Shown piece by piece: positions 1-6,700 of a DNA stretch of 14,833 bases. The stretch covers positions 1 through 14,833 of the forward strand of contig JAGLDN010000021.1 in NCBI GenBank assembly GCA_023145575.1. The letters run 5' to 3'. Numbering within the stretch: position 1 is the stretch's first letter; every line of letters begins with the position of its first letter. The notes beneath the pieces are model-generated. The model did not search any database. It was not told where the DNA came from and saw nothing but the letters and a program-made list of their open reading frames with translations. Made by a program: the position numbers and the translations under genes. The DNA is from Psychromonas sp. Its GTDB lineage: Bacteria; Pseudomonadota; Gammaproteobacteria; Enterobacterales; Psychromonadaceae.

Positions 1-87
1 CACTGCATAACACAAAGCATGAGTCCAAGAGCGAACTGCAGGGGCAACGCTGTTCAGGAACGTTTTTTTAGAAGCTTAAAAAGTGAA
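1..87 (+). pseudogene. IS3-family transposase (OrfB) C-terminal remnant
   Basis: The frame beginning at base 1 encodes ITQSMSPRANCRGNAVQE followed by RFFRSLKSE. This matches the conserved block around the third catalytic acid (the DDE glutamate) of IS3-family OrfB, usually seen as SMSRKGNCWDNAxxERFF. The usual NCWDN reads NCRGN here, so the copy has diverged. After about base 87 the frame stays open to 222 but resembles no transposase; it is probably unrelated sequence joined to the fragment. The first two catalytic aspartates would lie upstream, outside the window. It is therefore a dead fragment as far as can be seen, and it shows past IS activity here. The family call is firm; the right boundary is approximate. 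Confidence 0.75.
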
Positions 88-162
88 AAGAATAGAGGGG
101 TAAAGTTTTTTTTAACCCTACCGAAGGGAGCATTGCGTCTTGAAGATGAATCAATCAGGTGT

Positions 163-197
163 CCTGAAACAAAGATATTCAAGTGTGATGGGTATAG
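163..197 (+). repeat. Mobile-element end (GTGTGATGGGTATAG type), copy A
   Basis: This 35-base block matches bases 6463-6497 at 29 of 35 positions without gaps, including identical GTGTGATGGGTATAG. It is the right-hand end type of the repeat family described at 6365-6497. No matching left end is visible, so it is a solo end or belongs to an element broken by the neighbouring IS3 fragment. Bases 198-355 between this block and the next gene's ribosome binding site hold nothing I recognise. Confidence 0.6.
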
Positions 198-372
198 ACA
201 TAAATGTTTACGCTTTAACTAACTATGATATTATCTTTTATACTAAGGTAAGGCATACACTCATTACTTGGCTCCAGGGTAAAAACAAGTGTAATATCAA
301 TGATTTTATAAATAAATAACTTCCTAACCCTAATTCAGGTTAACCCATAAAAAAATAAGGATCAAGAAAAAA

Positions 373-792
373 ATGCGCTATATTTTTGCACAGTTTTTCT
401 TATTAGTTGTGATTGCATGGCCAATAGATCATTATCAACTGTCTCCCTTTGGCTTACTATTAATTTCGTTAGCTGGTGGCATTTCAGTTTGGACATTATT
501 GACTAACCGACCCGGTAATTTCAATGTTAGGCCTATTCCAAAAGAAACGGGTAAATTAATCACCTATGGCCCTTATAAATATATTCGTCACCCAATGTAT
601 TCATCATTATTTTTCGGTGGGTTAGGTATCGTTTTATGCCAATTTGTCTATTGGAAACTTGCTGCTTGGGTATTGCTGATCATTGTACTTGCATTGAAAG
701 CAAATGTTGAAGAGCGTGCCCTTTGTAAGCATTACAGTGATTATGTAAAATATAAAAAAACAAATTCAGCATTTATCCCTTGGCTTTGGTAA
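373..792 (+). CDS. Isoprenylcysteine carboxyl methyltransferase-like membrane methyltransferase
   Basis: This 139-residue membrane protein has hydrophobic segments at about residues 4-16, 24-43, 78-92 and 94-110. It carries the family signature GPYKYIRHPMY (66-76), where bacterial ICMT/phospholipid-methyltransferase relatives have GPYxxxRHPxY, and a following EE pair (113-114) ahead of a conserved-looking YSDYVKY segment. These parts form the S-adenosylmethionine site at the membrane face in known relatives. Bacterial members rarely have known substrates, so lipid or small-molecule methylation is inferred only. The length is short but includes both signature motifs. An AAGG at 357-360 lies 12 bases from the ATG, rather far for a ribosome binding site. 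The gene converges on lolB, with 27 bases between the stop codons and no clear terminator. Confidence 0.75.
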   Translation: MRYIFAQFFLLVVIAWPIDHYQLSPFGLLLISLAGGISVWTLLTNRPGNFNVRPIPKETGKLITYGPYKYIRHPMYSSLFFGGLGIVLCQFVYWKLAAWVLLIIVLALKANVEERALCKHYSDYVKYKKTNSAFIPWLW

Positions 793-819
793 GAGAAAGA
801 TTTACCTTTACCCTAATTA

Positions 820-1413
820 TTATTTTATATCCCAATGCTGGATCGCAAATTTTATGAGGACGTCACTGGTTTTAAATTGCAATTGCGTGGGCAGATAAAT
901 GTTTTTTTCGGAGGTGTATTCACTATAGCTTGCCGCCCATTTGTTTTTAAGTCGATCAGTTGAGAATAATGACAAAACCAGATTATTTTCGTTCAGCTTA
1001 AATTGTGCATTCATAGGGTTCCCTTTGATCCATTCTTGTAAAAGCGAAATAGGGAGCACGAAACCTAAAAGTTTTTTTATTAGCTTATCAGTATCTTTAC
1101 TGTAATAAGTTTTTCCTTCATGGGTAATAATACGCGTAGTTTGTTTTGTTTTTTCGATGTCGAGCACCGTTGAGCCAATGAAACTTGTGAGAATTATATG
1201 AAATTGGTTGCCATTTTGTTGCCAAAAAATATTCAAGCTATGGCGCGCAGTTGGGCTGATCAATGCGATTTTTCCTGAAAAAGACCAATGGCTTAATCTT
1301 TCAACTCGAGACTGCTGCTCTTGCCATGTTACTACCAATGGTTTAACGTCTATCGGTTGGCTGCATCCGACAAATAGGACAGACATAAATATGACGACTA
1401 GAATATTTTTCAT
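820..1413 (-). CDS. lolB: Outer-membrane lipoprotein receptor LolB
   Basis: LolB takes lipoproteins from the periplasmic carrier LolA and inserts them into the outer membrane. The 197-residue product starts with a lipoprotein signal peptide ending in LFVGC, with Cys17 the likely lipidated residue; the -3/-2 positions F-V are not ideal for a lipobox. The body follows LolB: FSGKIALIS, IFWQQNG, LTSFIGST (75-82), a KL.G..LP...L..W..G block and a C-terminal beta-rich region ending FAIQHWDIK. The protruding hydrophobic loop that carries a leucine in E. coli LolB (TNPLGST) has Phe78-Ile79 here. In many gammaproteobacteria lolB sits beside ispE or hemA; here it stands alone. No convincing ribosome binding site precedes the ATG. 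Family assignment is confident because the length and block order agree. Confidence 0.88.
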   Translation of the reverse strand: MKNILVVIFMSVLFVGCSQPIDVKPLVVTWQEQQSRVERLSHWSFSGKIALISPTARHSLNIFWQQNGNQFHIILTSFIGSTVLDIEKTKQTTRIITHEGKTYYSKDTDKLIKKLLGFVLPISLLQEWIKGNPMNAQFKLNENNLVLSLFSTDRLKNKWAASYSEYTSEKNIYLPTQLQFKTSDVLIKFAIQHWDIK

Positions 1414-1428
1414 AATGTGCTATTAAAT

Positions 1429-1455
1429 AGTATACAAATTTGTTTGTTTTTTCAA
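1429..1455 (-). promoter_or_regulatory. Candidate sigma-70 promoter for lolB
   Basis: On the minus strand TTGAAA (1450-1455) and TATACT (1429-1434) are separated by 15 bases, shorter than the preferred 17. The -10 match is good and the site lies just upstream of the lolB ATG. The AT-rich background makes chance matches common. Confidence 0.3.
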
Positions 1456-1529
1456 TGATCTGCAAATAATGCAGCTTGTTTAATTAAAAAATTTAGCGAC
1501 TCACTACGGTTGAACTTTTAAAGTTATTT

Positions 1530-2416
1530 TTACAGCTCTTTGCACCTTGATCGAGGATCCGAGCTTGAGCCAGATAAAGTATCTTTACGTCGCATGGGTA
1601 CATTTTTTAATACCTTTTTCCTTTTTCCTTTTTCCATCTCTTCTATTATATCCTTAAGGATTAAGGGCGCATCCGATGACCCCACCAAAGCTTCTGTAAA
1701 ATAAAGAAACAGAATGTATGCCCTTTTGGGTAAACTGTGACCAAAGTGAAGCAACTGGTAACCGATAAATATAGGGAAACGTTTATATGAAGAACTCTGA
1801 GAAATTTTATATCCACAGTCCGGTCTATATTTATGAGAAGGATACTTGCCATAAAGTCTTGATCTTGTATCATTATGCATTGGGGACAACAAATTATCAG
1901 GTTCAAACATCTGAAATTTTGCTTTTTCATTGTACCAGCAAATATGATGGCTCGGGAATCAAAAATATTCAAAATATGATGTGGATAGCTCGCATAGTCC
2001 AGCAATTCTTCAAGTTCCAACATTGCATCGTAACCAGGTTTAAAAATAGGTTCATAAGTAACTTCATTACAAATGAAGTTAGGATCATTAGGGTTCGAGG
2101 GAGCCAAGTACATAAAAAGTTTACAAATTGCCGATGCAAGTCTTAAACATTTAATCATCTGATTAAAAGTTTGCATTATGATAATTCGTTCGTGGTCTGT
2201 AAAAGCACTATCGACTTTACAGTCACTAAAAAGAACAGTCATTGTAATCATGTTCTCATCTAGTGTTTGTTTTGCGTTTTCTAAAACATGCCGCTTAGCG
2301 TAAGAATAAGCATATGAATATTTTCTAGACTGCTTATCAACATAATTTTTTTCTTCTGCTGTATCAATTTGTGCAGAATGGGTATTAAACAAAGAAAAAG
2401 GATCCAATAGTTTCAT
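1530..2416 (-). pseudogene. Unrecognised protein, frameshifted; 3' end runs into a repeat (family member 1)
   Basis: The start is ATG at 2416, chosen because GAGGT (2425-2429) lies 8 bases upstream; an in-frame GTG at 2431 lacks such a site. The first frame (MKLLDPFSLFN...) reads plausibly for about 155 codons, including LFSDC and SAFTD motifs. The sensible sequence then continues in the next frame (...KFQMFEPDNLLSP... to the stop at 1530). The shift lies between about 1910 and 1958 and can be explained by loss of one base. The last 24 or so codons (VPMRRKDTLSG...KEL) are translated from repeat copy G, so the native C-terminus seems lost. I do not recognise the family. The 3172-3505 relic is its paralogue. 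Strong translation signals and a promoter suggest it was expressed until recently. A secreted effector is possible, but only from context. Confidence 0.6.
1545..1601 (-). repeat. Repeat-family end, copy G (inverted relative to copy E)
   Basis: Bases 1545-1564 are a perfect 20-base inverted match to 2573-2592. The similarity continues inward with small gaps to GTACCCATGCGACGTAAAG read on the minus strand from 1601. That inner end matches the CCATGTGACGTAAA of the 6365 element. The block overlaps the 3' end of the frameshifted gene. Confidence 0.65.
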
Positions 2417-2453
2417 TTTATCATACCTCACATGATCTTATCTTATTTTCCTT

Positions 2454-2484
2454 ATCTTAACTCATTTTTTTTATATTATGTCAA
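2454..2484 (-). promoter_or_regulatory. Candidate sigma-70 promoter for the 1530-2416 gene
   Basis: The minus strand has a perfect TTGACA (2479-2484) followed 19 bases later by TAAGAT (2454-2459), a partial -10. It lies 38 bases upstream of the ATG with a good Shine-Dalgarno between. The -35 is convincing; the -10 assignment and the long spacing are not. Confidence 0.4.
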
Positions 2485-2534
2485 ATGATCAGATACAAGC
2501 ATTAATTCTTAACCTAAATGCCATTAAAATGTGT

Positions 2535-2592
2535 GTAGCCATGTGACTATCAAGATGATTAATCAAGCTTTTGCTCGGATCCTCGATCAAGG
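2535..2592 (+). repeat. Repeat-family end, copy E
   Basis: CCATGTGACTATCAAGATGA (2539-2558) is identical to 11951-11970 behind dnaJ. The block continues to GCTCGGATCCTCGATCAAGG (2573-2592), the exact inverted partner of 1545-1564. Copies G and E face away from each other around the broken gene, with their CCATG ends on the inside. Confidence 0.7.
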
Positions 2593-3171
2593 GACACTAT
2601 TCGACCTATCAACAATTATCTAAGCTATTAATTTACATAACGAATTCTCGAAAAGTTGTAAATTACTTTATCATTAAACCTTTGCGAACGCTCCAAGCAG
2701 GATGCCTTCTTTTCATTCAAACTGAGACAAAACACCGCATATAAAATTTCTTGAACCAAATAGCAACATTATAAAAATGCTATAGAAACGCTATAAAACG
2801 CTATAAAGAATACATAACTAACTTATATTCGCATAAATGGCAGCTTAAATATTTTTGTAGAGGTGTTGTTCAGTATACATTGAGTACTATTGATCAGAGA
2901 AGAGATGCAAATAATAAAACATTCCAGATGACCCAATAGGAATGAGATAAGTGCCCATTCATAACACAAGTTGCATGAACCAAAGTAAAATAGCATTGAA
3001 CCTTAATGTTACACAATCATCTATTTACTAGAGAGTTAAAACGAAATACAGGAAACAAAATATAACAGACCTAAGTAATTTTAAAAGAATTACTTGCAGT
3101 CCACACCCATGTGCTCTTTATAATCTGTTATTATGGGGGGTAAGAAAATTTAATTCTATTGGGTAATAGAC
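2593..3171. other. Gene-free AT-rich stretch
   Basis: I see no supportable gene here on either strand. It contains three imperfect 10-11-base direct repeats around CGCTATAAAA (2777-2807). It also has a perfect 8-bp hairpin, AAGTAATT/AATTACTT (3073-3080 and 3088-3095), with no T-run, and a possible weak repeat end ACACCCATGTG (3104-3114). Short open frames on the minus strand around 2880-3000 show no recognisable motif. It is most likely decayed DNA. Confidence 0.5.
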
Positions 3172-3505
3172 CTAGAAAAGTGTTATTGTTAATACGATAT
3201 TTCGAATGATCGAAAAACATATACTAGCAACACTACCGGCATAGCGGCATAGCGGCATAGCGATTATGCATTTGGCGGTTGAATCTGCCTTTGAATAGTC
3301 AATTACCTGCCATAATGTTGCCCTTATAACAATTTTTCCGCTATCAGAAAATACACTTCCAATATCACAATCGTAAAACAAAATAGTTAACGAAGAAATG
3401 TTCCCTTTTTTTTAAGGCTTGTTGTCTATTAATTGATAAAATATTCTGTTTAGCAATTCCATACAAATTGACATTTGCAGCCACGCTAAAGTATCTTTTT
3501 TTCAT
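3172..3505 (-). pseudogene. Decayed paralogue of the 1530-2416 protein (family member 2)
   Basis: Reading from ATG 3505 gives MKKRYFSVAANVNLYGIAKQ and then ...QQALKK. After an 8-base A-run (3406-3413 on the plus strand, T) the sense continues in another frame as GNISSLTILFYDC and DIGSVFSDSGKIVIRATLWQ. Compared with the first relic (NMITMTVLFSDC, KVDSAFTDHERIIIMQTFNQ), I count 13 identities in 34 ungapped residues from the T-[IV]-L-F region, with many conservative changes. Matches also continue upstream (LYGIAKQNIL against AYSYAKRHVL). One extra A in the run explains the frameshift. The similarity fades near the 8-bp tandem repeat at 3237-3262, and the frame stops at 3172. Nothing beyond resembles the rest of the relative. 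The function is unknown. The ATG has no good ribosome binding site, so the true start is uncertain. Confidence 0.55.
3237..3262 (+). repeat. Tandem 8-bp repeat (CGGCATAG x3.25)
   Basis: CGGCATAG occurs three times in perfect tandem followed by CG. The unit is not a multiple of three, so copy-number change would shift the frame of the paralogue relic that spans it. The repeat sits where similarity to the relative is lost. Confidence 0.85.
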
Positions 3506-3625
3506 TTGTAGCATTCTATTCGATATAAATGAGAAAGTAATCTGCCTTCAGATCAAGTTATTATCATTCCATGCTCCCACAGGGTAGGCTTATGAAGCAG
3601 ATCTGCAACTGATTCAAATTTACAT

Positions 3626-3657
3626 GTTTTGAACATGATGATCTTGGATAATTGTCA
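3626..3657 (-). repeat. Possible weak repeat-family end, copy F
   Basis: GTTTTGAACAT plus a following TGATG and ATCTTG resembles the reverse complement of the region behind dnaJ (11951-12000), with gaps. It abuts the recN stop codon. The similarity is low and could be chance. A hairpin ATGATG/CATCAT is present but lacks a T-run, so I do not call a recN terminator. Confidence 0.25.
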
Positions 3658-5331
3658 TCATTTAACCAGTAATTCTTGTGCGTTTGCTAGGGTAGTTGCC
3701 GTTATTGTGTCGCCGCTTAATAATCTTGCAAGTTCATGTAATCGCGCCTTATGATCTAATTCATACATCGAAGTATTGGTAGTTCTCCCATCGCTCTGTT
3801 TATGGACAAACATTTGTTGATGCCCGTTACCAGCTACTTGCGCTAGATGTGTGACACAAAATATTTGTGTTTTTTCGCCGAGTGATCGTAACAATTTGCC
3901 AACAATCGCGGCTGTCTCACCACTGATCCCCATATCAACTTCATCAAAGATTCGTGTTGGCGTTGCAACGCTGTTGCTAATAATAACCTCAATGGCGAGG
4001 CTAATCCTAGAAAGCTCTCCGCCTGAGGCTACTTTTTTTATTTCTTGTAATTCTTGTCCTGCATTGGCGCTGACTTTAAACTTAACGACATCAATACCAA
4101 TCGGACATAAGGCGCTGTTATCATGGGTTAATTCAACATGAAATTGACCATCTTGCATATTAAGTTGTCGAATACTCTTAGTAATTTTGTGGCTGAGCGT
4201 TTTTGCATAACGCCTACGACTTGTAGATAACTTTTGAGCTTCCTTGAAATAATTATCTCTTGCTAAAGCAAGATCCTTTGTTAATTTTTCTATTTGTACT
4301 TGATCATTGTTTAGCGCTTTGTATTCATTAGCCAACCGTTGATGCTCTTCGAAAAGTAGCTCAGGTAGGACTTGATGTTTTCGAGCTAATGCAAGTGCTT
4401 CACTCATTCGCAACTCTAACAACTGAAAATGTTGCGGATCTAATTCTAAATTTTCATTAAATTGGCGTAGTTCATTGCTTGCTTCTTCTATTTGAATAAC
4501 AGCTTCTTGCAATAACGTAATAATTGAATGTAATGATTGATCATTATCTAATTGGCATTCAAGTGCTAATACATTTTTCCTTAATATCGTTAAAACATCA
4601 TGATCTTCACCGTCCGTGAGTAGATTTAATGCTAACCTGCAAGTTTCAAGTAGGGCGTCACTGTTAGCGAGGCGTTTATGTTCCTGTTCAATTTTTTGAA
4701 ATTCACCTGCTGATAATGCAAATGCATCAAGCTCTTCGAGTTGATATTCAAGCAATTGTTTACTCGCTTGCGTTTTTTGTTGGTTGAACATTTGTATACG
4801 TTGTTTATTTAACAAAGACCAATCATGAAAGGCATTTTTTACCTTTTGTAGAAGTGTATTATGGTCTGCATATTCATCAATAATCGACAGTTGTATGTCA
4901 TTTTTCAGTAAGTTTTGCTGGGCGTGTTGACTGTGAATGCTGACCAATAGCTGTCCGAGTTCTTTTAGTTGCATCAGCGTAACTGGCGTACTATTTATAT
5001 AACCACGAGAGCGCCCTTCTTTGGTGATAACGCGCCGTAATATGCATTCATGTACTTCGTCTTTATTATCGCTCTGTAAATCATTTTTTTTAAGCCAATC
5101 TTGAGCTTGGTGGTTCTCCTGTAACGAAAAGCGTGCATTTACTTCTGCCCTATCAGCACCGTTTCCAATCATCAGAAGATCAGCACGATCGCCTAAACAT
5201 AGCCCGAGTGCATCGATTGCAATAGATTTACCTGCCCCAGTTTCTCCTGTGATTGTTGTCATGCCTTTTTTAAACTCTAATTCTAAAAAATTAACGATGG
5301 CGAAGTGTCGGATGGTTAATTGGATCAGCAT
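3658..5331 (-). CDS. recN: DNA repair protein RecN
   Basis: RecN is an SMC-like cytoplasmic ATPase that acts early in double-strand-break repair, holding DNA ends for RecA-dependent recombination. The product has 557 residues, against 553 in E. coli. The N-terminal head carries the Walker A motif GETGAGKS (29-36). A long Gln/Glu/Leu-rich coiled-coil region follows, roughly residues 150-370, with a short break. The C-terminal head has the ABC signature SGGELSR (436-442) and Walker B IFDEVDMG with Asp463 and Glu464. AAGGGAG (5338-5344) sits 6 bases before the ATG and fixes the start. nadK lies upstream on the same strand, the normal gammaproteobacterial order, but 1.37 kb of decayed DNA now separates them. 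I see no CTG-N10-CAG LexA box ahead of the gene, although SOS control is usual in E. coli. Confidence 0.96.
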   Translation of the reverse strand: MLIQLTIRHFAIVNFLELEFKKGMTTITGETGAGKSIAIDALGLCLGDRADLLMIGNGADRAEVNARFSLQENHQAQDWLKKNDLQSDNKDEVHECILRRVITKEGRSRGYINSTPVTLMQLKELGQLLVSIHSQHAQQNLLKNDIQLSIIDEYADHNTLLQKVKNAFHDWSLLNKQRIQMFNQQKTQASKQLLEYQLEELDAFALSAGEFQKIEQEHKRLANSDALLETCRLALNLLTDGEDHDVLTILRKNVLALECQLDNDQSLHSIITLLQEAVIQIEEASNELRQFNENLELDPQHFQLLELRMSEALALARKHQVLPELLFEEHQRLANEYKALNNDQVQIEKLTKDLALARDNYFKEAQKLSTSRRRYAKTLSHKITKSIRQLNMQDGQFHVELTHDNSALCPIGIDVVKFKVSANAGQELQEIKKVASGGELSRISLAIEVIISNSVATPTRIFDEVDMGISGETAAIVGKLLRSLGEKTQIFCVTHLAQVAGNGHQQMFVHKQSDGRTTNTSMYELDHKARLHELARLLSGDTITATTLANAQELLVK

Positions 5332-5604
5332 GACAATCTCCCTTGCTGTATTCTAGCTTGTGTAAATCAAGTTTCTCATTCATTGATAAAACCATGATAC
5401 TTCAATACCCATTTTTCGTTAATCAAACCAGCAAACGAAAAGCACGGCTCCTCGTTTGAAGGTATAATACGACCATATGCCATATATTCATATCATATCA
5501 GTCGTGTCCAGTGGCTTGTTAAGTAGCTAGTTATACGTTTTAGCGAATGTGTTATACCTTATTCTTTGCCTAAATAATAGTTGAAATTGATTTGGGAAAT
5601 TCAT

Positions 5605-6084
5605 TCAATTATATTTAAAAGTGCTAAAATAATCTAGATTTGGAAAATAACAATCTTCAGTCCATCCATCAACAATCATTACCGTCTGGTTAAATTCACT
5701 TAAAGTAGCTTATGACATCGAGGACATAGACTCATCACTTAATACGACAAACATATGATCCATCATTAGACATTTACATAACAATACATTGGTATCGCAA
5801 AAAATTAAGGGATTTGTATGTATGTTTGTATAACAAATACACGCTTTTTCGCCACAATTTCCAATGCCAGTCCTTGCTGCATCATCAACCTATTGGACGA
5901 TACCACAATCTATATTCCTCTCTCTATATGCCTTAAGTTTTATTGTATCATCGGGCAAAACGTTTTGGAATAGGAGCGTGATCTTAAGACTTCTGATATA
6001 AGCGACGTCAGTGAAAAATTTAAGCGCAGGCTGAGCTGAATGTATTCTTCTGTCCAATTTGGATATTTCATGTAGTCTTATCAT
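5605..6084 (-). pseudogene. Papain-like cysteine peptidase-type protein, two in-frame stops
   Basis: One continuous frame runs from ATG 6084 (GGAG at 6089-6092) to TGA 5605-5607, 159 codons, broken only by TAG at codon 65 (5890-5892) and TAA at codon 125 (5710-5712). Past the first stop it reads DDAARTGIGNCGEKACICY, then MMDHMFVVLSDE, then TVMIVDGWTEDCYFP. The order GNCGE (Cys77), DHxFVVL (His110), [IV]xDxW (Asp139) is the Cys-His-Asp pattern I associate with papain-fold peptidase or transglutaminase-like proteins, often secreted effectors of intracellular bacteria, where the last motif usually reads VxCDPW. The motifs are seen directly; the fold and role are inferred. No frameshift is present, so inactivation looks recent, or the stops are suppressed, which is less likely. 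Codons 1-64 alone form a short open frame with a usable ribosome binding site. A strong promoter lies at 6151-6180. Confidence 0.6.
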
Positions 6085-6123
6085 ATCTCTCCGTAAATTC
6101 AGGCCTATTATTACTAGGTTGAA

Positions 6124-6144
6124 ATCTAATATCTAATATCTAAT
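6124..6144 (+). repeat. Tandem 7-bp repeat (ATCTAAT x3)
   Basis: ATCTAAT occurs three times in perfect tandem. The repeat lies just downstream of the -10 of the minus-strand promoter at 6151-6180, near its expected transcription start. Confidence 0.85.
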
Positions 6145-6150
6145 GTAAAT

Positions 6151-6180
6151 ATATTAGTTAATGATCATGTTCAGTGTCAA
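6151..6180 (-). promoter_or_regulatory. Sigma-70-like promoter of the peptidase-type pseudogene
   Basis: The minus strand shows perfect TTGACA (6175-6180), an 18-base spacer and TAATAT (6151-6156). Transcription would begin near 6145 and give a leader of about 60 bases to the ATG at 6084. It is one of the best-looking housekeeping promoters in the window. Confidence 0.55.
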
Positions 6181-6288
6181 TTTCTTACACACATATAATG
6201 TTGCTCTTCCCACTTTTATGTCATAGTTTTCTATGAGTTAAATCCTGAATTTGTTGAATAAAAACAGAACAAGAAATACGGGAGCGAA

Positions 6289-6378
6289 ATGATCTTTCAA
6301 GAGTTATTTTTAAAGAGTTATGGTAAAAGTATAATAGTTTCATCAATCATAACATTCAAGAATACTATACCCATGTGA
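6289..6378 (+). pseudogene. Short ORF running into a mobile-element end
   Basis: ATG 6289 is preceded by GGGAG (6280-6284) and encodes MIFQELFLKSYGKSIIVSSI and nine further residues. The stop, TGA 6376-6378, lies inside the left terminal repeat of the element at 6365. The last codons (TIPM) come from that repeat. This suggests a small gene cut off by the insertion, but the peptide is too short to recognise and may be chance. Confidence 0.25.
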
Positions 6379-6497
6379 CGTAAAAGTGCATTGTTATTGA
6401 TTATGCCAAGGGAATAACCACTCTCTTCAATCAATGCCTTGCCTCTAAGCTTTTAAATTCTCGCTGAAACCTGCATATTCAGGTGTGATGGGTATAG
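6365..6497. mobile_element. 133-bp MITE-like element
   Basis: The ends are CTATACCCATGTGAC (6365-6379) and the inverse of CTATACCCATCACAC (6483-6497). The outer 10 bases are perfect inverted repeats, and 19 of the outer 26 match when one end is reverse-complemented. Inside is a further inverted pair ATTGATT/AATCAAT. It is too short to encode a protein, so it would need a transposase in trans. No clear target duplication is visible. Both end types recur elsewhere in the window (163-197; 1545-1601; 2535-2592; 7818-7836; 11946-11970). Bases 6498-6670 beyond it hold nothing I recognise. Confidence 0.6.
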
Positions 6498-6670
6498 TTA
6501 TTTTAAATAGAGATTTTATAACAACGCAGATTTGTGAAAATTTCCTTGTGCTGGTGCTTGCTCAAAAATCAATACAACGTTAAAAAACTCAAAGAATTCA
6601 AAAGCAATTACTTCGTATTATGCCTTGTATTGATTTCCATGCTAACGATTAAGCAAAATGCATGAATAGT

Positions 6671-6700
6671 AAAGTAAATAGACGCTGTGGATTTTACTTT
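6671..6700. terminator. AT-rich inverted repeat at the nadK 3' end (weak terminator candidate)
   Basis: AAAGTAAA (6671-6678) and TTTACTTT (6693-6700) are perfect inverted repeats around a 14-base loop and overlap the nadK stop codon. The stem has few G-C pairs and no uninterrupted T-run, so termination is doubtful. Confidence 0.25.

Noticed and set aside
88..222. Continuation of the transposase frame as coding sequence
   Set aside because: Similarity to IS3 OrfB ends at about base 87, and the rest reads through the repeat end at 163-197.
1787..2146. Plus-strand ORF of 119 codons
   Set aside because: It is antisense to the frameshifted minus-strand gene, has no recognisable motif, and the minus strand has the promoter, ribosome binding site and paralogue.
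2880..3000. Short minus-strand frames that look hydrophobic
   Set aside because: Several competing frames with stops, no ribosome binding site and no motif; AT-rich sequence alone explains them.
3237..3262. CRISPR-like repeat array
   Set aside because: The units are 8 bp in direct tandem without spacers, so this is a microsatellite. No cas genes are seen.
5332..5400. LexA box upstream of recN
   Set aside because: No CTG-N10-CAG arrangement is present. CTGTATTC occurs but without its partner half-site.
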